From Janthinobacterium sp. SUN073 (lineage in GTDB: Bacteria; Pseudomonadota; Gammaproteobacteria; Burkholderiales; Burkholderiaceae_D): a stretch of DNA of 64,000 bases. Where the stretch lies: the NCBI RefSeq assembly GCF_030397665.1, contig NZ_JAPUBT010000002.1, forward strand, positions 62,001-126,000, written 5' to 3'. The notes beneath the pieces are model-generated. The model was not told the origin of the DNA, made no database searches, and saw only the letters and a list, made by a program, of their open reading frames with translations. The stretch's first letter is position 1; each line of letters opens with the position of its first letter. Made by a program: the position numbers and the translations under genes. Of this stretch, positions 55,398 through 64,000 are shown in pieces.

Positions 55398-56579
55398 TCA
55401 AGTGTACAAATTGATGTCGAGCGCCACCACCACCCTGCGCATCTGGTTGGCAAACGTGATATTGCCGCCGCCGGCAAACAGCAGACCGACGGGATTGCGC
55501 TGCTGGTTCCAGGTCCAGATGGACGAGCCGGAGTCGCCGCCCGCGCTGAATGCCCCGCTGACGCCCGTAATGGCGATCTGGTCCTGGAACAGTGCGATCC
55601 TGCCGCCGCCATAATTGACGTTGATGGTGGCGCCCAGGCCCGTGATGCGGCCCTGCGTCAATTGCGTCGTGCGTCCGGATTTGCCGACCAGCATGCCCAG
55701 CGCGGGCGCTGCCAGCGCGTTGCTGATGCGAAAATAGGCCGGCACGCCACCGCTCAGGTAGACCAGTTCGCGACGCACGCGGTCTGGCCAGGCCCAGCCG
55801 GTGGCGCAATCGACAAAATTGACGCCGCCACTGAAATTGATGGGCACGAAGCGTTCGAGCACGGCCACCTGGTCTTGCGGGCAGCGCCCGCCATCGATGG
55901 GGCCCGGCTGCACGATGCAGTCGTTGAACGCGCCGCCGTTGGAATTGGCCAGCACGTGATTATTGCTCAGAATCATCAAACGGCTGTTGCGCGGCGCGCT
56001 GCGCCCCACGGCCAGGCAGCCGATGGTGCCGGCAGTGATGCGGAAATGCCCGACCGACACGCCGCCCGGCGCCGGACGCAAGCGGAAACGGTGCGGTTGC
56101 GCGTCGATCACGCCCGTGACGACAATATTCACGGGCACCCTGTCGCTGGCCACGGCGCGCACGCCCATGGCCCCCACGATGGCGGCCTTGGCGCGGTCGA
56201 CGGAAGTGGGTTCGGCCACGTACAGGGTCAGGGCCGGCAAGCCCGGCTCGCCGGACGAACTGTCGCTGGCGCCCTCGCCCAGGCCGATGGACACACCCTG
56301 GATATTGCCGCCGTCGCTGAAGGCGTCGGCGGCGCGCACGCCGCCCGCATGGGAAATGGACTGGCGCATGCCGTCTTCGATGCTGCGCTTGATTTCCAGC
56401 AATTCCATGCTGACGCCGCTCAAGGCGTCGGGCACCTCCGAGACGGATGCGCTCTCGATCGTATTGTCGTCTGCGCCGGGGGCGGAGAATTGGCCGATGG
56501 CCTCTTCATCGTCCGCGCTTTGTCCCTGGCCGCTGCTGCCGGGTGGGGCGCTGAAACCGCTATCATTGCCGATCATCAT
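55398..56579 (-). CDS. trypsin-like serine protease with N-terminal accessory domain
   Basis: 393 residues, no classical signal peptide. About 1-75: Ser/Gly/Asp-rich leader and a helix. About 80-165: small alpha/beta domain shared with the neighbouring 111-residue protein. About 175-390: chymotrypsin-fold domain with H208 (LSNNHVLANS), D257 (NFVDCATGW) and S350 (SAGGDSGSSIW), so the triad is complete. The pattern GTIGCLAV...ILSNNHVL resembles Nal1-like bacterial trypsin-fold proteins, a recall-based suggestion. GAGGAG precedes the double ATG. Divergent from the prkA operon across 267 bp that show no obvious gene. Confidence 0.85.
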   Translation of the reverse strand: MMIGNDSGFSAPPGSSGQGQSADDEEAIGQFSAPGADDNTIESASVSEVPDALSGVSMELLEIKRSIEDGMRQSISHAGGVRAADAFSDGGNIQGVSIGLGEGASDSSSGEPGLPALTLYVAEPTSVDRAKAAIVGAMGVRAVASDRVPVNIVVTGVIDAQPHRFRLRPAPGGVSVGHFRITAGTIGCLAVGRSAPRNSRLMILSNNHVLANSNGGAFNDCIVQPGPIDGGRCPQDQVAVLERFVPINFSGGVNFVDCATGWAWPDRVRRELVYLSGGVPAYFRISNALAAPALGMLVGKSGRTTQLTQGRITGLGATINVNYGGGRIALFQDQIAITGVSGAFSAGGDSGSSIWTWNQQRNPVGLLFAGGGNITFANQMRRVVVALDINLYT

Positions 56580-56846
56580 GTTCTCCTCGTGGGGTGCTCC
56601 GGATATCCAGTGTGGACGGGCCGCGCCGGCCGGTATTGATCTGGATTGAATTGCGCAGGCGCGTGACCGCCCTGCGCCAACGGGGCCAAGCGGGCAAAAA
56701 TAGTTCCCTCGTCAAGGTTGAGCGAGATCAGGCGTGCGGGCAGAGGTGCCGCCGTATACTGGGCCGACAGGCTGGAACCGGGCCTGCTCCACGGCAGCAA
56801 GGTTAGCAACAACAGCAATGCCAGCAACGGCATGGATGGGGAAACA

Positions 56847-58826
56847 ATGACGAGCCCTGGTACGACACGCCACGACGATGCGCCTGCGGGCGAGCAAGCT
56901 GGCCAGCATGCCGGTTTTGTGCAAGGCATGGCGGCCTGGGCGGAAAAACACCGCATCAGCCCCTGGCGCGGCAGTTTTGCCGACTTTATCGAGCAAATCC
57001 TGCCCGGCCGCGCGGCCCTGCTGACGCGCAGCGCGCACCAGTACCTGTGGGACATGATGCGCTGGAACGGCCAGACCGATGAGAGCGGGCGCTACCGCTG
57101 CCGCCTGTTCGACGACGAGCTGTTCGGCATCGACGAGGCGATCGACCGCGTGGCCGCCTACTTCAAGGCGGCTGCCGCCGGTTCCGAAGTGGGCCGGCGC
57201 ATGCTGCTGCTGCTGGGCCCGCCGTCGGGCGGCAAGTCGACCCTGGTGATCCTGCTCAAGAGGGGGCTGGAAGAATACAGCCACAGCAGCGAAGGCGCCT
57301 TGTACGGCATCGCCGGCTGTCCCGTGCATGAATCACCGCTGCACTTGGTGCCGCACAGCATGCGCGCCGACTTTCGCGCCAGCTATGATGCCGAGCTGCA
57401 TGGCGAACTGTGTCCCCATTGCCGCGCCCGCCTGGAAGAACAGTACGCGGGCGACTTCCTGCGCATGCCCGTCGAACGCATCCACCTGTCCGAGGCGGGC
57501 CGCTGCGGCATCGGCACGTATGCGCCGCACGACCCCACCACGGCCGACCTGGCCGACCTGGTCGGTTCCGTTGACCTGTCGAAGGTGGCGCAGTATGGCG
57601 ACGAAGGCGATCCGCGCGCCTGGTCCTGGTCCGGCGCTGTGTATGCAGCCAGCCGCGGCATGCTGGAAATGATCGAAATCCTCAAGGTCAAGCGCGAATT
57701 CCTCTATTTACTACTCACCCTGACGCAGGAAAAGAATGTGAAGGTGTCGCGCTTTCCCCTGATTTACCTCGATGAAACCATCCTCGCGCACACGAACCTG
57801 GCCGAGTTTCGCAAATTCCTGCAAGAAAGTGAAAACGAGGCGCTGCTCGACCGCATGGTCATCGTGCAAGTGCCGTATACGCTCAATTACCGCGAAGAGG
57901 CGCGCATTTACCGCAAGCTGATCCTGGCGGCCGCGCCCGCCTTCCGCGACGTGCACCTCGATCCGCACGTGCTGCATGCGGCGGCCGTGTTTGCCATCCT
58001 CAGCCGTCTGCCCGAAGGCGAGGCCAAGGAAGCCGAGCTGGTCAAGAAACTGCGCGTGTATGCGGACGAAGACGTCGACGACTTGCAGCATGCCGACATC
58101 CGCCGCTTGCGCGAGCGCGACAAGGCGCCCGACGAAGGCTTGTCGGGCGTGTCGCCCCGTTTCGTCATCAATGCCCTGTCACACGCCATCATTTCCGCTC
58201 AGCGCAACAGTCTCTCCACCATGGATGTGCTGCTGGCCCTGAAGGATGGCATCGAAAGCGATGCGCGCATCGAACCGCGGCGCAAGCGCCAGTGGGTCGA
58301 TTACCTGGTGCTCACGCGCAAGGATTTCTATAACCGCTGGGTCAAGGCCGACGTGCACAAGGCCCTGTTCGTGTCGTTCGAGCAAGAAGCACAAGACTTG
58401 CTGAGCAAGTATCTGGATGAAGTCGAAGCCATGCTCGACAACCGCCAGATCCGCGATCCCATCACCAGCGAAGAACGCCGCCCCGACGAGCGCTTCCTGC
58501 GCGCCGTGGAAGAAAAAATCCATATCAGCGACTCGGGCAAGCAGTCGTTCCGCCAAGAAGTGGTGCGCAAGGCCATGGGCGCCTTCAAACGAGGCGAGCC
58601 CTTTGGCCTGGGCAGCCACGCGCAATTGCACGATGCTATCCAGCAATATCTGTTCGAGCAGCGGCGCGACGTGCTGCGCCTGGTCGGTTCGGCCAAACGC
58701 CCCGACGATGACGTGCGGGCCAGGATCTCCGCCGTCGAGCAGCGCCTGGTGGACGAATACGGCTATGACGCGCATAGCGCGCGCGAAGCGCTCAACTACG
58801 TGACCACCTTGCTGGCACAGGAATAA
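56847..58826 (+). CDS. yeaG: PrkA (YeaG) serine protein kinase
   Basis: About 659 residues, close to E. coli YeaG (644). AAA-like N-terminal ATPase with Walker A GPPSGGKST (124-132). A Cys-containing insert (ELCPHCRARL) typical of PrkA, LIYLDETILAHTN, and the C-terminal PrkA kinase-like domain follow. First gene of the conserved three-gene operon with YeaH and SpoVR, linked in enterobacteria to nitrogen starvation and stationary-phase adaptation. Start: 56847 (GGGG at -11) is preferred; ATG 56832 is possible. The 267-bp upstream region is shared with the divergent protease gene. Confidence 0.93.
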   Translation: MTSPGTTRHDDAPAGEQAGQHAGFVQGMAAWAEKHRISPWRGSFADFIEQILPGRAALLTRSAHQYLWDMMRWNGQTDESGRYRCRLFDDELFGIDEAIDRVAAYFKAAAAGSEVGRRMLLLLGPPSGGKSTLVILLKRGLEEYSHSSEGALYGIAGCPVHESPLHLVPHSMRADFRASYDAELHGELCPHCRARLEEQYAGDFLRMPVERIHLSEAGRCGIGTYAPHDPTTADLADLVGSVDLSKVAQYGDEGDPRAWSWSGAVYAASRGMLEMIEILKVKREFLYLLLTLTQEKNVKVSRFPLIYLDETILAHTNLAEFRKFLQESENEALLDRMVIVQVPYTLNYREEARIYRKLILAAAPAFRDVHLDPHVLHAAAVFAILSRLPEGEAKEAELVKKLRVYADEDVDDLQHADIRRLRERDKAPDEGLSGVSPRFVINALSHAIISAQRNSLSTMDVLLALKDGIESDARIEPRRKRQWVDYLVLTRKDFYNRWVKADVHKALFVSFEQEAQDLLSKYLDEVEAMLDNRQIRDPITSEERRPDERFLRAVEEKIHISDSGKQSFRQEVVRKAMGAFKRGEPFGLGSHAQLHDAIQQYLFEQRRDVLRLVGSAKRPDDDVRARISAVEQRLVDEYGYDAHSAREALNYVTTLLAQE

Positions 58827-58828
58827 TC

Positions 58829-60013
58829 ATGGCCGCCACGACTTCGCCAGTGTCCACCGCGCCTGCCCTGGCCCAGCCCTGGTACGGCTTGTTCTCGCGC
58901 GGCGCGCGCGACTGGCTGCGCCACAACCAGAAAGTACGCGACGCCGTGCAGGCGCACTTGCCCGAGCTGATCGCCACACCTGACCTGATCGGCGGACCGC
59001 AGCAGCGCACGGTACAAGTGCCCATGCGCCTGCTCGACCATGCGCGTTTCCGCCTGGCGCCCGCGCGCAACCATGTGGGCGCAGGCCAGGGTGAAGGCCA
59101 GCCCGGTGATATCCTGCGCGCGGCGCGCCCAGCCGCCACGGGCGAGGCCGGTGCGCCAGGCGGCGATGGCGAGGGAACGGTGCGCCTGCTGCTGGAGTTT
59201 CCCATCGACGATATCCTAGACTGGCTATGGGAAGCCTTCGCCTTGCCAAACCTGAAACCGCGCCACCTGGGCGCGATCGACGACGTGCGGCTGGTACGCA
59301 GCGGCCTGGACCGGCATGGCGCCCGCTCGCGCCTGGACCGGCGCCGCACCGTCAAGGAAGCGATCAAGCGGCGCGCCCTGCAAGCCCAGCCCGTGCCCTT
59401 CACCAATGATGACTTGCGCTACCGCCAGGTGCTGGCACAGCCCCGGCCCAGCACGAATGCCGTCGTGTTTTTCGTGCTGGACGTGTCGGCCAGCATGGCG
59501 CAAGCCGAGCGCAAGTTGGCCAAATCCTTCTTTTTCTTTGCCTTGCAGGGCTTGCGGCGCAGGTATGCGCGCGTGGAAACGCGCTTCATCGCCCATACGA
59601 CGCGGGCCTGGGAATTTTCCGAAGCCGAATTCTTCCAGGTCAATGGCATGGGTGGCACCATGGCGTCCACCGCCTTTCGCCTGAGCCGCGAACTGCTGCA
59701 GGAACACTACGCGCCGGGGCGCTATAACGCCTATCTGTTCTATGCCTCCGATGGCGAAAATTTCAGCGAAGACCGGGCGCCCGCCAGCCTGGCCTTGCGC
59801 GACCTGGCCGCCTTGCTCAGCTATATGGGCTATGTGGAAACCTTGCCCGGCGTGCCGCGCAGCCTGGAAACGGAAATGCACAGCCTGTGCGCCGAGCAGG
59901 AACGGCAGGGTTTGCCCTTGCACAGCAGCATCCTCAGCAAGCCTGACGATGTGTGGGCGGCCATCCGCACCTTTTTCCAGCACGAAGCGGCCGACACGGA
60001 GGCCGCATCATGA
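58829..60013 (+). CDS. yeaH: YeaH/YhbH-family VWA protein (DUF444)
   Basis: 394 residues, two bases after prkA. The von Willebrand A domain has a MIDAS start D218-V-S220-A-S222 and the Thr segment GMGGTMAS; ASDGENFSED lies further on. The basic N-terminal region (GARDWLRHNQKVRDAV) is typical of DUF444. It probably bridges the PrkA kinase and its targets; the three products are inherited together across proteobacteria. Its TGA overlaps the SpoVR ATG (ATGA). Confidence 0.93.
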   Translation: MAATTSPVSTAPALAQPWYGLFSRGARDWLRHNQKVRDAVQAHLPELIATPDLIGGPQQRTVQVPMRLLDHARFRLAPARNHVGAGQGEGQPGDILRAARPAATGEAGAPGGDGEGTVRLLLEFPIDDILDWLWEAFALPNLKPRHLGAIDDVRLVRSGLDRHGARSRLDRRRTVKEAIKRRALQAQPVPFTNDDLRYRQVLAQPRPSTNAVVFFVLDVSASMAQAERKLAKSFFFFALQGLRRRYARVETRFIAHTTRAWEFSEAEFFQVNGMGGTMASTAFRLSRELLQEHYAPGRYNAYLFYASDGENFSEDRAPASLALRDLAALLSYMGYVETLPGVPRSLETEMHSLCAEQERQGLPLHSSILSKPDDVWAAIRTFFQHEAADTEAAS

Positions 60014-61545
60014 CGCGGCCTGACGCGCGGAACCACGGCGGTGCGCCAGACCAGGCCGACAAGGCCGACAGAGTCGACACCATGGGCCTGGACGGCTACG
60101 CGGCGCGCATCGAAGCACTGGCGCGCGAGCTGGGCCTGGCATTTGCGCCCGTCGAGTTCGAGCTGGTGCCGGACAATTTCATGAACGAGATCGCCATCTA
60201 TGGCTTGCCCGTGCGCATGCGCCACTGGTCGTTCGGCGTGCGCTACATCCACCAGCTCGTGCATCAGAAGATGGGCAATTCGCACATTTTCGAAGTCATG
60301 TTTCCCGGCGACCCTTGCCATGCCTACATGGCGGAACACAATTCCGTGGCCGAAAACACCCTCGTCACGGCGCATGTGCTCGGACACGCCGATTTTGCCA
60401 GCCGCAATGCCCTGTTCCTGCGCTTCGGCGCCATGGCGGGCCAGCACATCCTGCAACAAAGCGCGGCGCGGGCGCAGCGTCTTGAAGCGGCGCTGCACCG
60501 CCATGGCCAGGAACAGGTGGAAGCCGTGCTCGACGCGGCACTGGCGCTGGAGCAGCATGTCGACATCCATGCCGAGCTGCACCGCCCGCCCTATGCTGCG
60601 GCATCGGGGCCAGCCGGCGGCGCGGGCACGCCAGGCAAAGCCGCCGCAGACGATCCGTTTGACCGGCGCTACCGGCGCTTGCCCGGTGAGGCCGCCACGC
60701 TGGCGGCGCGCGAGGCGGCACGGGCACGCGTGACGCAGCGTCCGCTCCTGCCGCCGCAAGCCGAGTACGATTTATTATGGTTCATCGCACAGCATGGGCC
60801 GGAGCTGGCCGACTGGGAACGCGACATTTTTTTGGCCGTGCGCGAAGAGTCGTTTTACTTCTATCCCGTGTACGCCTGCCAGATCATGAACGAAGGCTGG
60901 GCCTCGTACTGGCATGCGCGGCTGCTGCGCGAAGCCGACTTCCTGCCCCCCGCATTGTATCTGTCCGCCATCAAGTCGCATTCGGACGTGGTGCGCCCTT
61001 ACGCGGGCGAGCACCAGCAGGCGCTGGCCGTCAATCCCTATCACCTGGGCTTTTGCATGTGGGAACACATCATCGAGCGCGAAGGACTGGCGCGGGCGCG
61101 CCAGATTTGCCGCGACGACGATGACTGCAGTTTCATCCGCAACTATCTGGACGGGGAGCTGGCTGACCGTCTGGGCCTGTTCGTGCATGAAAGCCGCCGC
61201 GACGGTGAAACGCGCCTGGCCAGCCGCGACTTGCGGGCTATCCGCGAAGCCATCCTGGCGCCCAAATACAACTATGGCGCGCCGTGTATCGCCGTCACCT
61301 TGCTCAACGACGACGGCAGCCTGGTGCTGCGCCACGATCACCAGCGCGATGGGCGCGGCCTCGACCTGGAGCGGGCGGAACAGGTGCTGGCGTATATCGC
61401 CCGCATCTGGCGCCGCCCCGTCACCCTGCATACGGCCGATTTCCGAGGCACGCCCCGTGCCCTGCACAGCAAGAGCGACGGCGTGCCCGAACCGCCCAAG
61501 CCAGCAACACCGCCAGCCCAGACAGCGGCACCCGTGCAGCGTTAA
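60010..61545 (+). CDS. ycgB: SpoVR-family protein (YcgB)
   Basis: 511 residues. Conserved SpoVR blocks: MRHWSFGVRYIHQ, GDPCHAYMAEHNSVAENTLV, HVLGHADFASRNALF, ESFYFYPVYACQIMNEGWAS, NPYHLGFCMWEHI and KYNYGAPCIAV. Third gene of the operon, overlapping yeaH by four bases. The biochemical role is unknown; B. subtilis SpoVR affects spore cortex, and proteobacterial members act with YeaG/YeaH in stress. N-terminal (about 1-25) and C-terminal (last 30, Pro/Ala-rich) tails look unconserved. Confidence 0.93.
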   Translation: MTRPDARNHGGAPDQADKADRVDTMGLDGYAARIEALARELGLAFAPVEFELVPDNFMNEIAIYGLPVRMRHWSFGVRYIHQLVHQKMGNSHIFEVMFPGDPCHAYMAEHNSVAENTLVTAHVLGHADFASRNALFLRFGAMAGQHILQQSAARAQRLEAALHRHGQEQVEAVLDAALALEQHVDIHAELHRPPYAAASGPAGGAGTPGKAAADDPFDRRYRRLPGEAATLAAREAARARVTQRPLLPPQAEYDLLWFIAQHGPELADWERDIFLAVREESFYFYPVYACQIMNEGWASYWHARLLREADFLPPALYLSAIKSHSDVVRPYAGEHQQALAVNPYHLGFCMWEHIIEREGLARARQICRDDDDCSFIRNYLDGELADRLGLFVHESRRDGETRLASRDLRAIREAILAPKYNYGAPCIAVTLLNDDGSLVLRHDHQRDGRGLDLERAEQVLAYIARIWRRPVTLHTADFRGTPRALHSKSDGVPEPPKPATPPAQTAAPVQR

Positions 61546-61668
61546 GCGGCGAACCCGGCGCAGGCCCGGTACAGTATCGATGCAGGCATGGCGCAGCATG
61601 GACGCCGGCCCTCAGTGCGGGCACCTGGCAGGCTCCTCATGCGGACATCATGCGCAACTATGCGCAGC

Positions 61669-61778
61669 TGATACGCAGCTGATGCGTACTTGATGTGGGC
61701 TTGACGTGCATTTAATACGCATTTGATCTACATCTGATGTGTATTTGATGCCCATTTGATGCGTATCTGATGCCCCCC
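61669..61778. repeat. ten tandem 11-bp repeats (consensus TGATGCGTATT)
   Basis: Ten consecutive units of exactly 11 bp, for example TGATGCGTACT, TGATGTGTATT, TGATGCCCATT and TGATGCGTATC. TGA(T/C) opens nearly every unit and the inner bases vary. The array fills the gap between the spoVR operon and ends one base before the stop codon of the convergent epimerase gene. The upstream flank (61650-61668) carries further TGCGCA fragments. It is not CRISPR: units are too short and there are no spacers. Confidence 0.85.
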
Positions 61779-62984
61779 TCACGCCAGGCCCGCCTGCGCC
61801 ACATACCAGTCGATGGTGTGCCGCAAGCCTTGCGCCAGGTCGTGCGTGGGCACATAACCGAGCAAGCGCGCCGCCTTGGCGATGTCCGCCTGCGAATGGC
61901 GCACGTCGCCGGCGCGAAACTCGCCATGCAGGGGCGCGCGTGGCACGTGCTGCGGGCGCGCGGCCAGCAGCATCTGCTGCATCGTGGCATGCAGCTGCGT
62001 CAGGCTGGTGCGGGCGTTGACGGCCACGTTGTAGACCTGGTTGACGGCTGCCGGGTCGGTGCGCGTGGCGGCGAGGATATTGGCTTGCACGGCATTGTGC
62101 ACAAAGCAGAAATCGCGGCTGGTGGCGCCGTCGCCATGGATGTGCACGGCCTGGCCGTCCAGCATGGCGGCGATCCAGCGAGGAATGACGGCCGCGTAGG
62201 CGCCCAGCGGGTCTTGCCTGGGGCCGAAGACATTGAAATAGCGCAGTCCCACCGTCTGCGTGGCGTAGCAGCGCGCGTACACCTGCGCATACAGTTCATT
62301 GACATATTTACTCAAGGCATACGGAGACAGGGGCGCGCCGATGTGCTCTTCCACTTTCGGCAAGGCCGGATGGTCGCCATAGGTGGCGCTGGACGCGGCA
62401 TACACGAAGCGCTGCACGCCCGCGTCGCGCGCGGCGGCCAGCATGTTCAGGAAACCGCTGACATTGACGGCATGGCACAACAGCGGGTCTTCCAGCGAAC
62501 GCGAGACGGAACCGAGCGCCGCCTGGTGCAGCACAAAATCGACGGCGACGGGGCCGCCCGGATCGGCACGGCCGTGCTCGCCCAAGCTGCCGCTGCCGCC
62601 CTCATCTGCCTCACCGTCGCCACTGCGGGCGGCCGGCGCCGGCGCACCGCACGCGCGCGCGCACGCCTGCGGGTCGCGGATATCGCCTTCGATGAAGGTG
62701 AAGCGCCGCCACGCCGCTTCGCACACGCTGGCGCGCACCTGCTCCAGGTTATGGCGGTGGCCCGTCATAAAGTTGTCCAGGCCGCGCACTTCCTGTCCCA
62801 GGCTCAGCAAGGTTTCCAGCAGGTGCGAGCCGATGAAGCCGGCCACGCCCGTCACCAGCCAGCGGCGCGGTTCGCTGACCAGTTGCGCACACGCGTGCGC
62901 GTAGGCGCCGGCAGCCGGGCCTGCCACGCCGACGGCTGACCCCTGCGCCATATCTGCTGCGGCATCAAACGCGTCGGCCGCCAT
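61779..62984 (-). CDS. UDP-N-acetylhexosamine 4-epimerase (WbpP/TviC-like)
   Basis: 401 residues; extended short-chain dehydrogenase. Rossmann motif [51 protein letters not shown], catalytic [16 protein letters not shown] and [12 protein letters not shown]. This set fits the group that epimerises UDP-GlcNAc/GlcNAcA for O-antigen or Vi-type polysaccharides. The ATG at 62984 overlaps the TGA of the upstream dehydrogenase gene (ATGA); a GTG four codons earlier is less likely. Oddities: about 38 extra N-terminal residues, and an insertion of about 30 Gly/Ala/Asp/Ser-rich residues (about 113-145) between GDIRD and HQAALGS. Confidence 0.9.
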   Translation of the reverse strand: MAADAFDAAADMAQGSAVGVAGPAAGAYAHACAQLVSEPRRWLVTGVAGFIGSHLLETLLSLGQEVRGLDNFMTGHRHNLEQVRASVCEAAWRRFTFIEGDIRDPQACARACGAPAPAARSGDGEADEGGSGSLGEHGRADPGGPVAVDFVLHQAALGSVSRSLEDPLLCHAVNVSGFLNMLAAARDAGVQRFVYAASSATYGDHPALPKVEEHIGAPLSPYALSKYVNELYAQVYARCYATQTVGLRYFNVFGPRQDPLGAYAAVIPRWIAAMLDGQAVHIHGDGATSRDFCFVHNAVQANILAATRTDPAAVNQVYNVAVNARTSLTQLHATMQQMLLAARPQHVPRAPLHGEFRAGDVRHSQADIAKAARLLGYVPTHDLAQGLRHTIDWYVAQAGLA

Positions 62985-64000
62985 CACAGCCGCCACACGT
63001 GCAGGCCGCCGTCCGCCAGCGGACGTGGGTCGAAATGCGACTTGATGTCGATGAAGCAGCCGCTCTCCAGCACCTTGGCCTGGAAGTCGGCCAGCGGGCG
63101 GGCCAGCAGGGCCTGGTGCGAGACGGCGCTGATGATGGCCTCGGCCCGCGGCAGCTGTTCCCAGCTTTCCAGGGTCAACCCATACTCTTCCAGCGCTTCG
63201 CGGCCATCGGCGACGGGGTCATGCACATGCACCTGCACGCCGTACGATTGCAGTTCATGGATCATGTCGACCACTTTCGAGTTGCGCAAGTCCGGACAAT
63301 TTTCCTTGAAGGTCAGGCCCAGCACGTTGACGTGCGAACCTTTCAATTTGAAACCGGCGCGCACCATTTCCTTGATGGTCTTTTCCGCCACGAATTTGGC
63401 CATGCCGTCGTTGATGCGTCGCCCGGCCAGGATCACATGCGGATGGTAGCCCAGCATTTCCGCCTTGTGCGTCAAATAATACGGGTCGACGCCGATACAG
63501 TGGCCGCCCACCAGGCCGGGACGGAACGGCAGGAAATTCCATTTGGTGCCCGCCGCCTGCAGCACTTCCAGGGTATCGATGCCGATGCGGTCAAAGATGA
63601 TGGCCAGTTCGTTCATCAGCGCGATGTTCAGGTCGCGCTGCGTGTTTTCGATGACCTTGGCCGCTTCGGCCACGCGGATGCTCGACGCCCGGTGCACGCC
63701 GGCCGCGACCACGCCTTCGTACAGGGCGGCCACCTTGTCCAGCGTGGCGTCGTCGTCGCCCGAGACCACCTTGCGGATGCTGTGCAGGGTGTGGTCCTTG
63801 TCGCCGGGGTTGATGCGCTCGGGCGAAAAGCCCACATGAAAATCTTCCTTCCAGCGCAGGCCCGAATGCCGCTCGAGGATGGGGATGCAGATTTCCTCGG
63901 TGGCGCCCGGATACACGGTGGACTCGTAGATGACGGTGGCGCCGCGCCGCATGTGGCGGCCGACGGCCGCGCTGGCGCCGGCAAGGGCGGAGAAATCGGG
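62984..64000 (-). CDS. UDP-N-acetyl-D-hexosamine 6-dehydrogenase (WbpO/TviB-like), partial
   Basis: The C-terminal 338 residues are visible; the N-terminus lies beyond the right edge. UDP-sugar dehydrogenase blocks: [46 protein letters not shown], and the catalytic Cys in [17 protein letters not shown], then [17 protein letters not shown]. This matches the WbpO/TviB/VipA type that oxidises UDP-GlcNAc or UDP-GalNAc to the uronic acid. With the coupled epimerase it makes a HexNAcA precursor and presumably opens a surface polysaccharide locus continuing to the right. Confidence 0.92.
   Translation of the reverse strand, partial: PDFSALAGASAAVGRHMRRGATVIYESTVYPGATEEICIPILERHSGLRWKEDFHVGFSPERINPGDKDHTLHSIRKVVSGDDDATLDKVAALYEGVVAAGVHRASSIRVAEAAKVIENTQRDLNIALMNELAIIFDRIGIDTLEVLQAAGTKWNFLPFRPGLVGGHCIGVDPYYLTHKAEMLGYHPHVILAGRRINDGMAKFVAEKTIKEMVRAGFKLKGSHVNVLGLTFKENCPDLRNSKVVDMIHELQSYGVQVHVHDPVADGREALEEYGLTLESWEQLPRAEAIISAVSHQALLARPLADFQAKVLESGCFIDIKSHFDPRPLADGGLHVWRL

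Noticed and set aside
61669..61778. CRISPR array
   Set aside because: Units are 11 bp, contiguous and degenerate, with no spacers and no cas genes.

Overview
The window is about 64 kb of contiguous, GC-rich, gene-dense chromosome. It looks like a free-living betaproteobacterium of the Burkholderiales, most likely Oxalobacteraceae (Janthinobacterium/Massilia-like). This is inferred from gene content and style (LtrA, Anbu operon, PrkA/YeaH/SpoVR operon, ZigA-type GTPase, TonB receptor, CSS-EAL protein) and from a REP-like repeat typical of that group. No rRNA, tRNA, CRISPR array, complete insertion sequence or prophage module was seen.

Layout. 1-10 kb: the end of a VirK/YbjX gene, two tandem secreted serine hydrolases of the beta-lactamase fold, a CSS-EAL c-di-GMP phosphodiesterase with a coupled small protein, a divergent MFS exporter/LysR pair, a divergent XRE-cupin regulator/GNAT pair, and LtrA. 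10.2-27.5 kb: an unusual cluster of two related small beta-rich proteins, a 1222-residue orphan, an endonuclease/exonuclease/phosphatase-fold enzyme and a 3517-residue giant with several degenerate LysM-like repeats. It is bounded by structured non-coding DNA and is the best candidate here for an undescribed system. 27.5-33.9 kb: a 2-hydroxyacid dehydrogenase, a membrane-anchored proline-rich protein, a Fur-box-preceded siderophore receptor, a secreted amidase-like protein and an orphan histidine kinase with an RsbRD-type N-terminus. 33.9-38.2 kb: the ATP-grasp / alpha-E / transglutaminase / Anbu (proteasome-like) cluster behind a sigma-54 promoter with an NtrC-like site. 38.3-43.6 kb: a DUF900 hydrolase, an AraC regulator and a beta-helix lipoprotein/c-type cytochrome pair. 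43.8-47.9 kb: a metal-homeostasis block (Zur/Fur regulator, NiCoT transporter, two COG0523 GTPases) with a double palindromic operator.

48.2-49.0 kb is a small foreign-looking island: a nested long inverted repeat followed by a strikingly AT-rich gene. It is followed by a glycoside-hydrolase-like protein, a CpdB-type nucleotidase, a Sel1 lipoprotein, a catalase with a clear terminator, and a trypsin-like protease beside a free-standing copy of its N-terminal domain. 56.8-61.5 kb is the stress operon prkA(yeaG)-yeaH-spoVR. An array of ten 11-bp repeats separates it from the convergent start of a polysaccharide locus (UDP-HexNAc 4-epimerase and 6-dehydrogenase), which runs off the right edge.

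All functional calls come from motifs read by eye. No database search was run.
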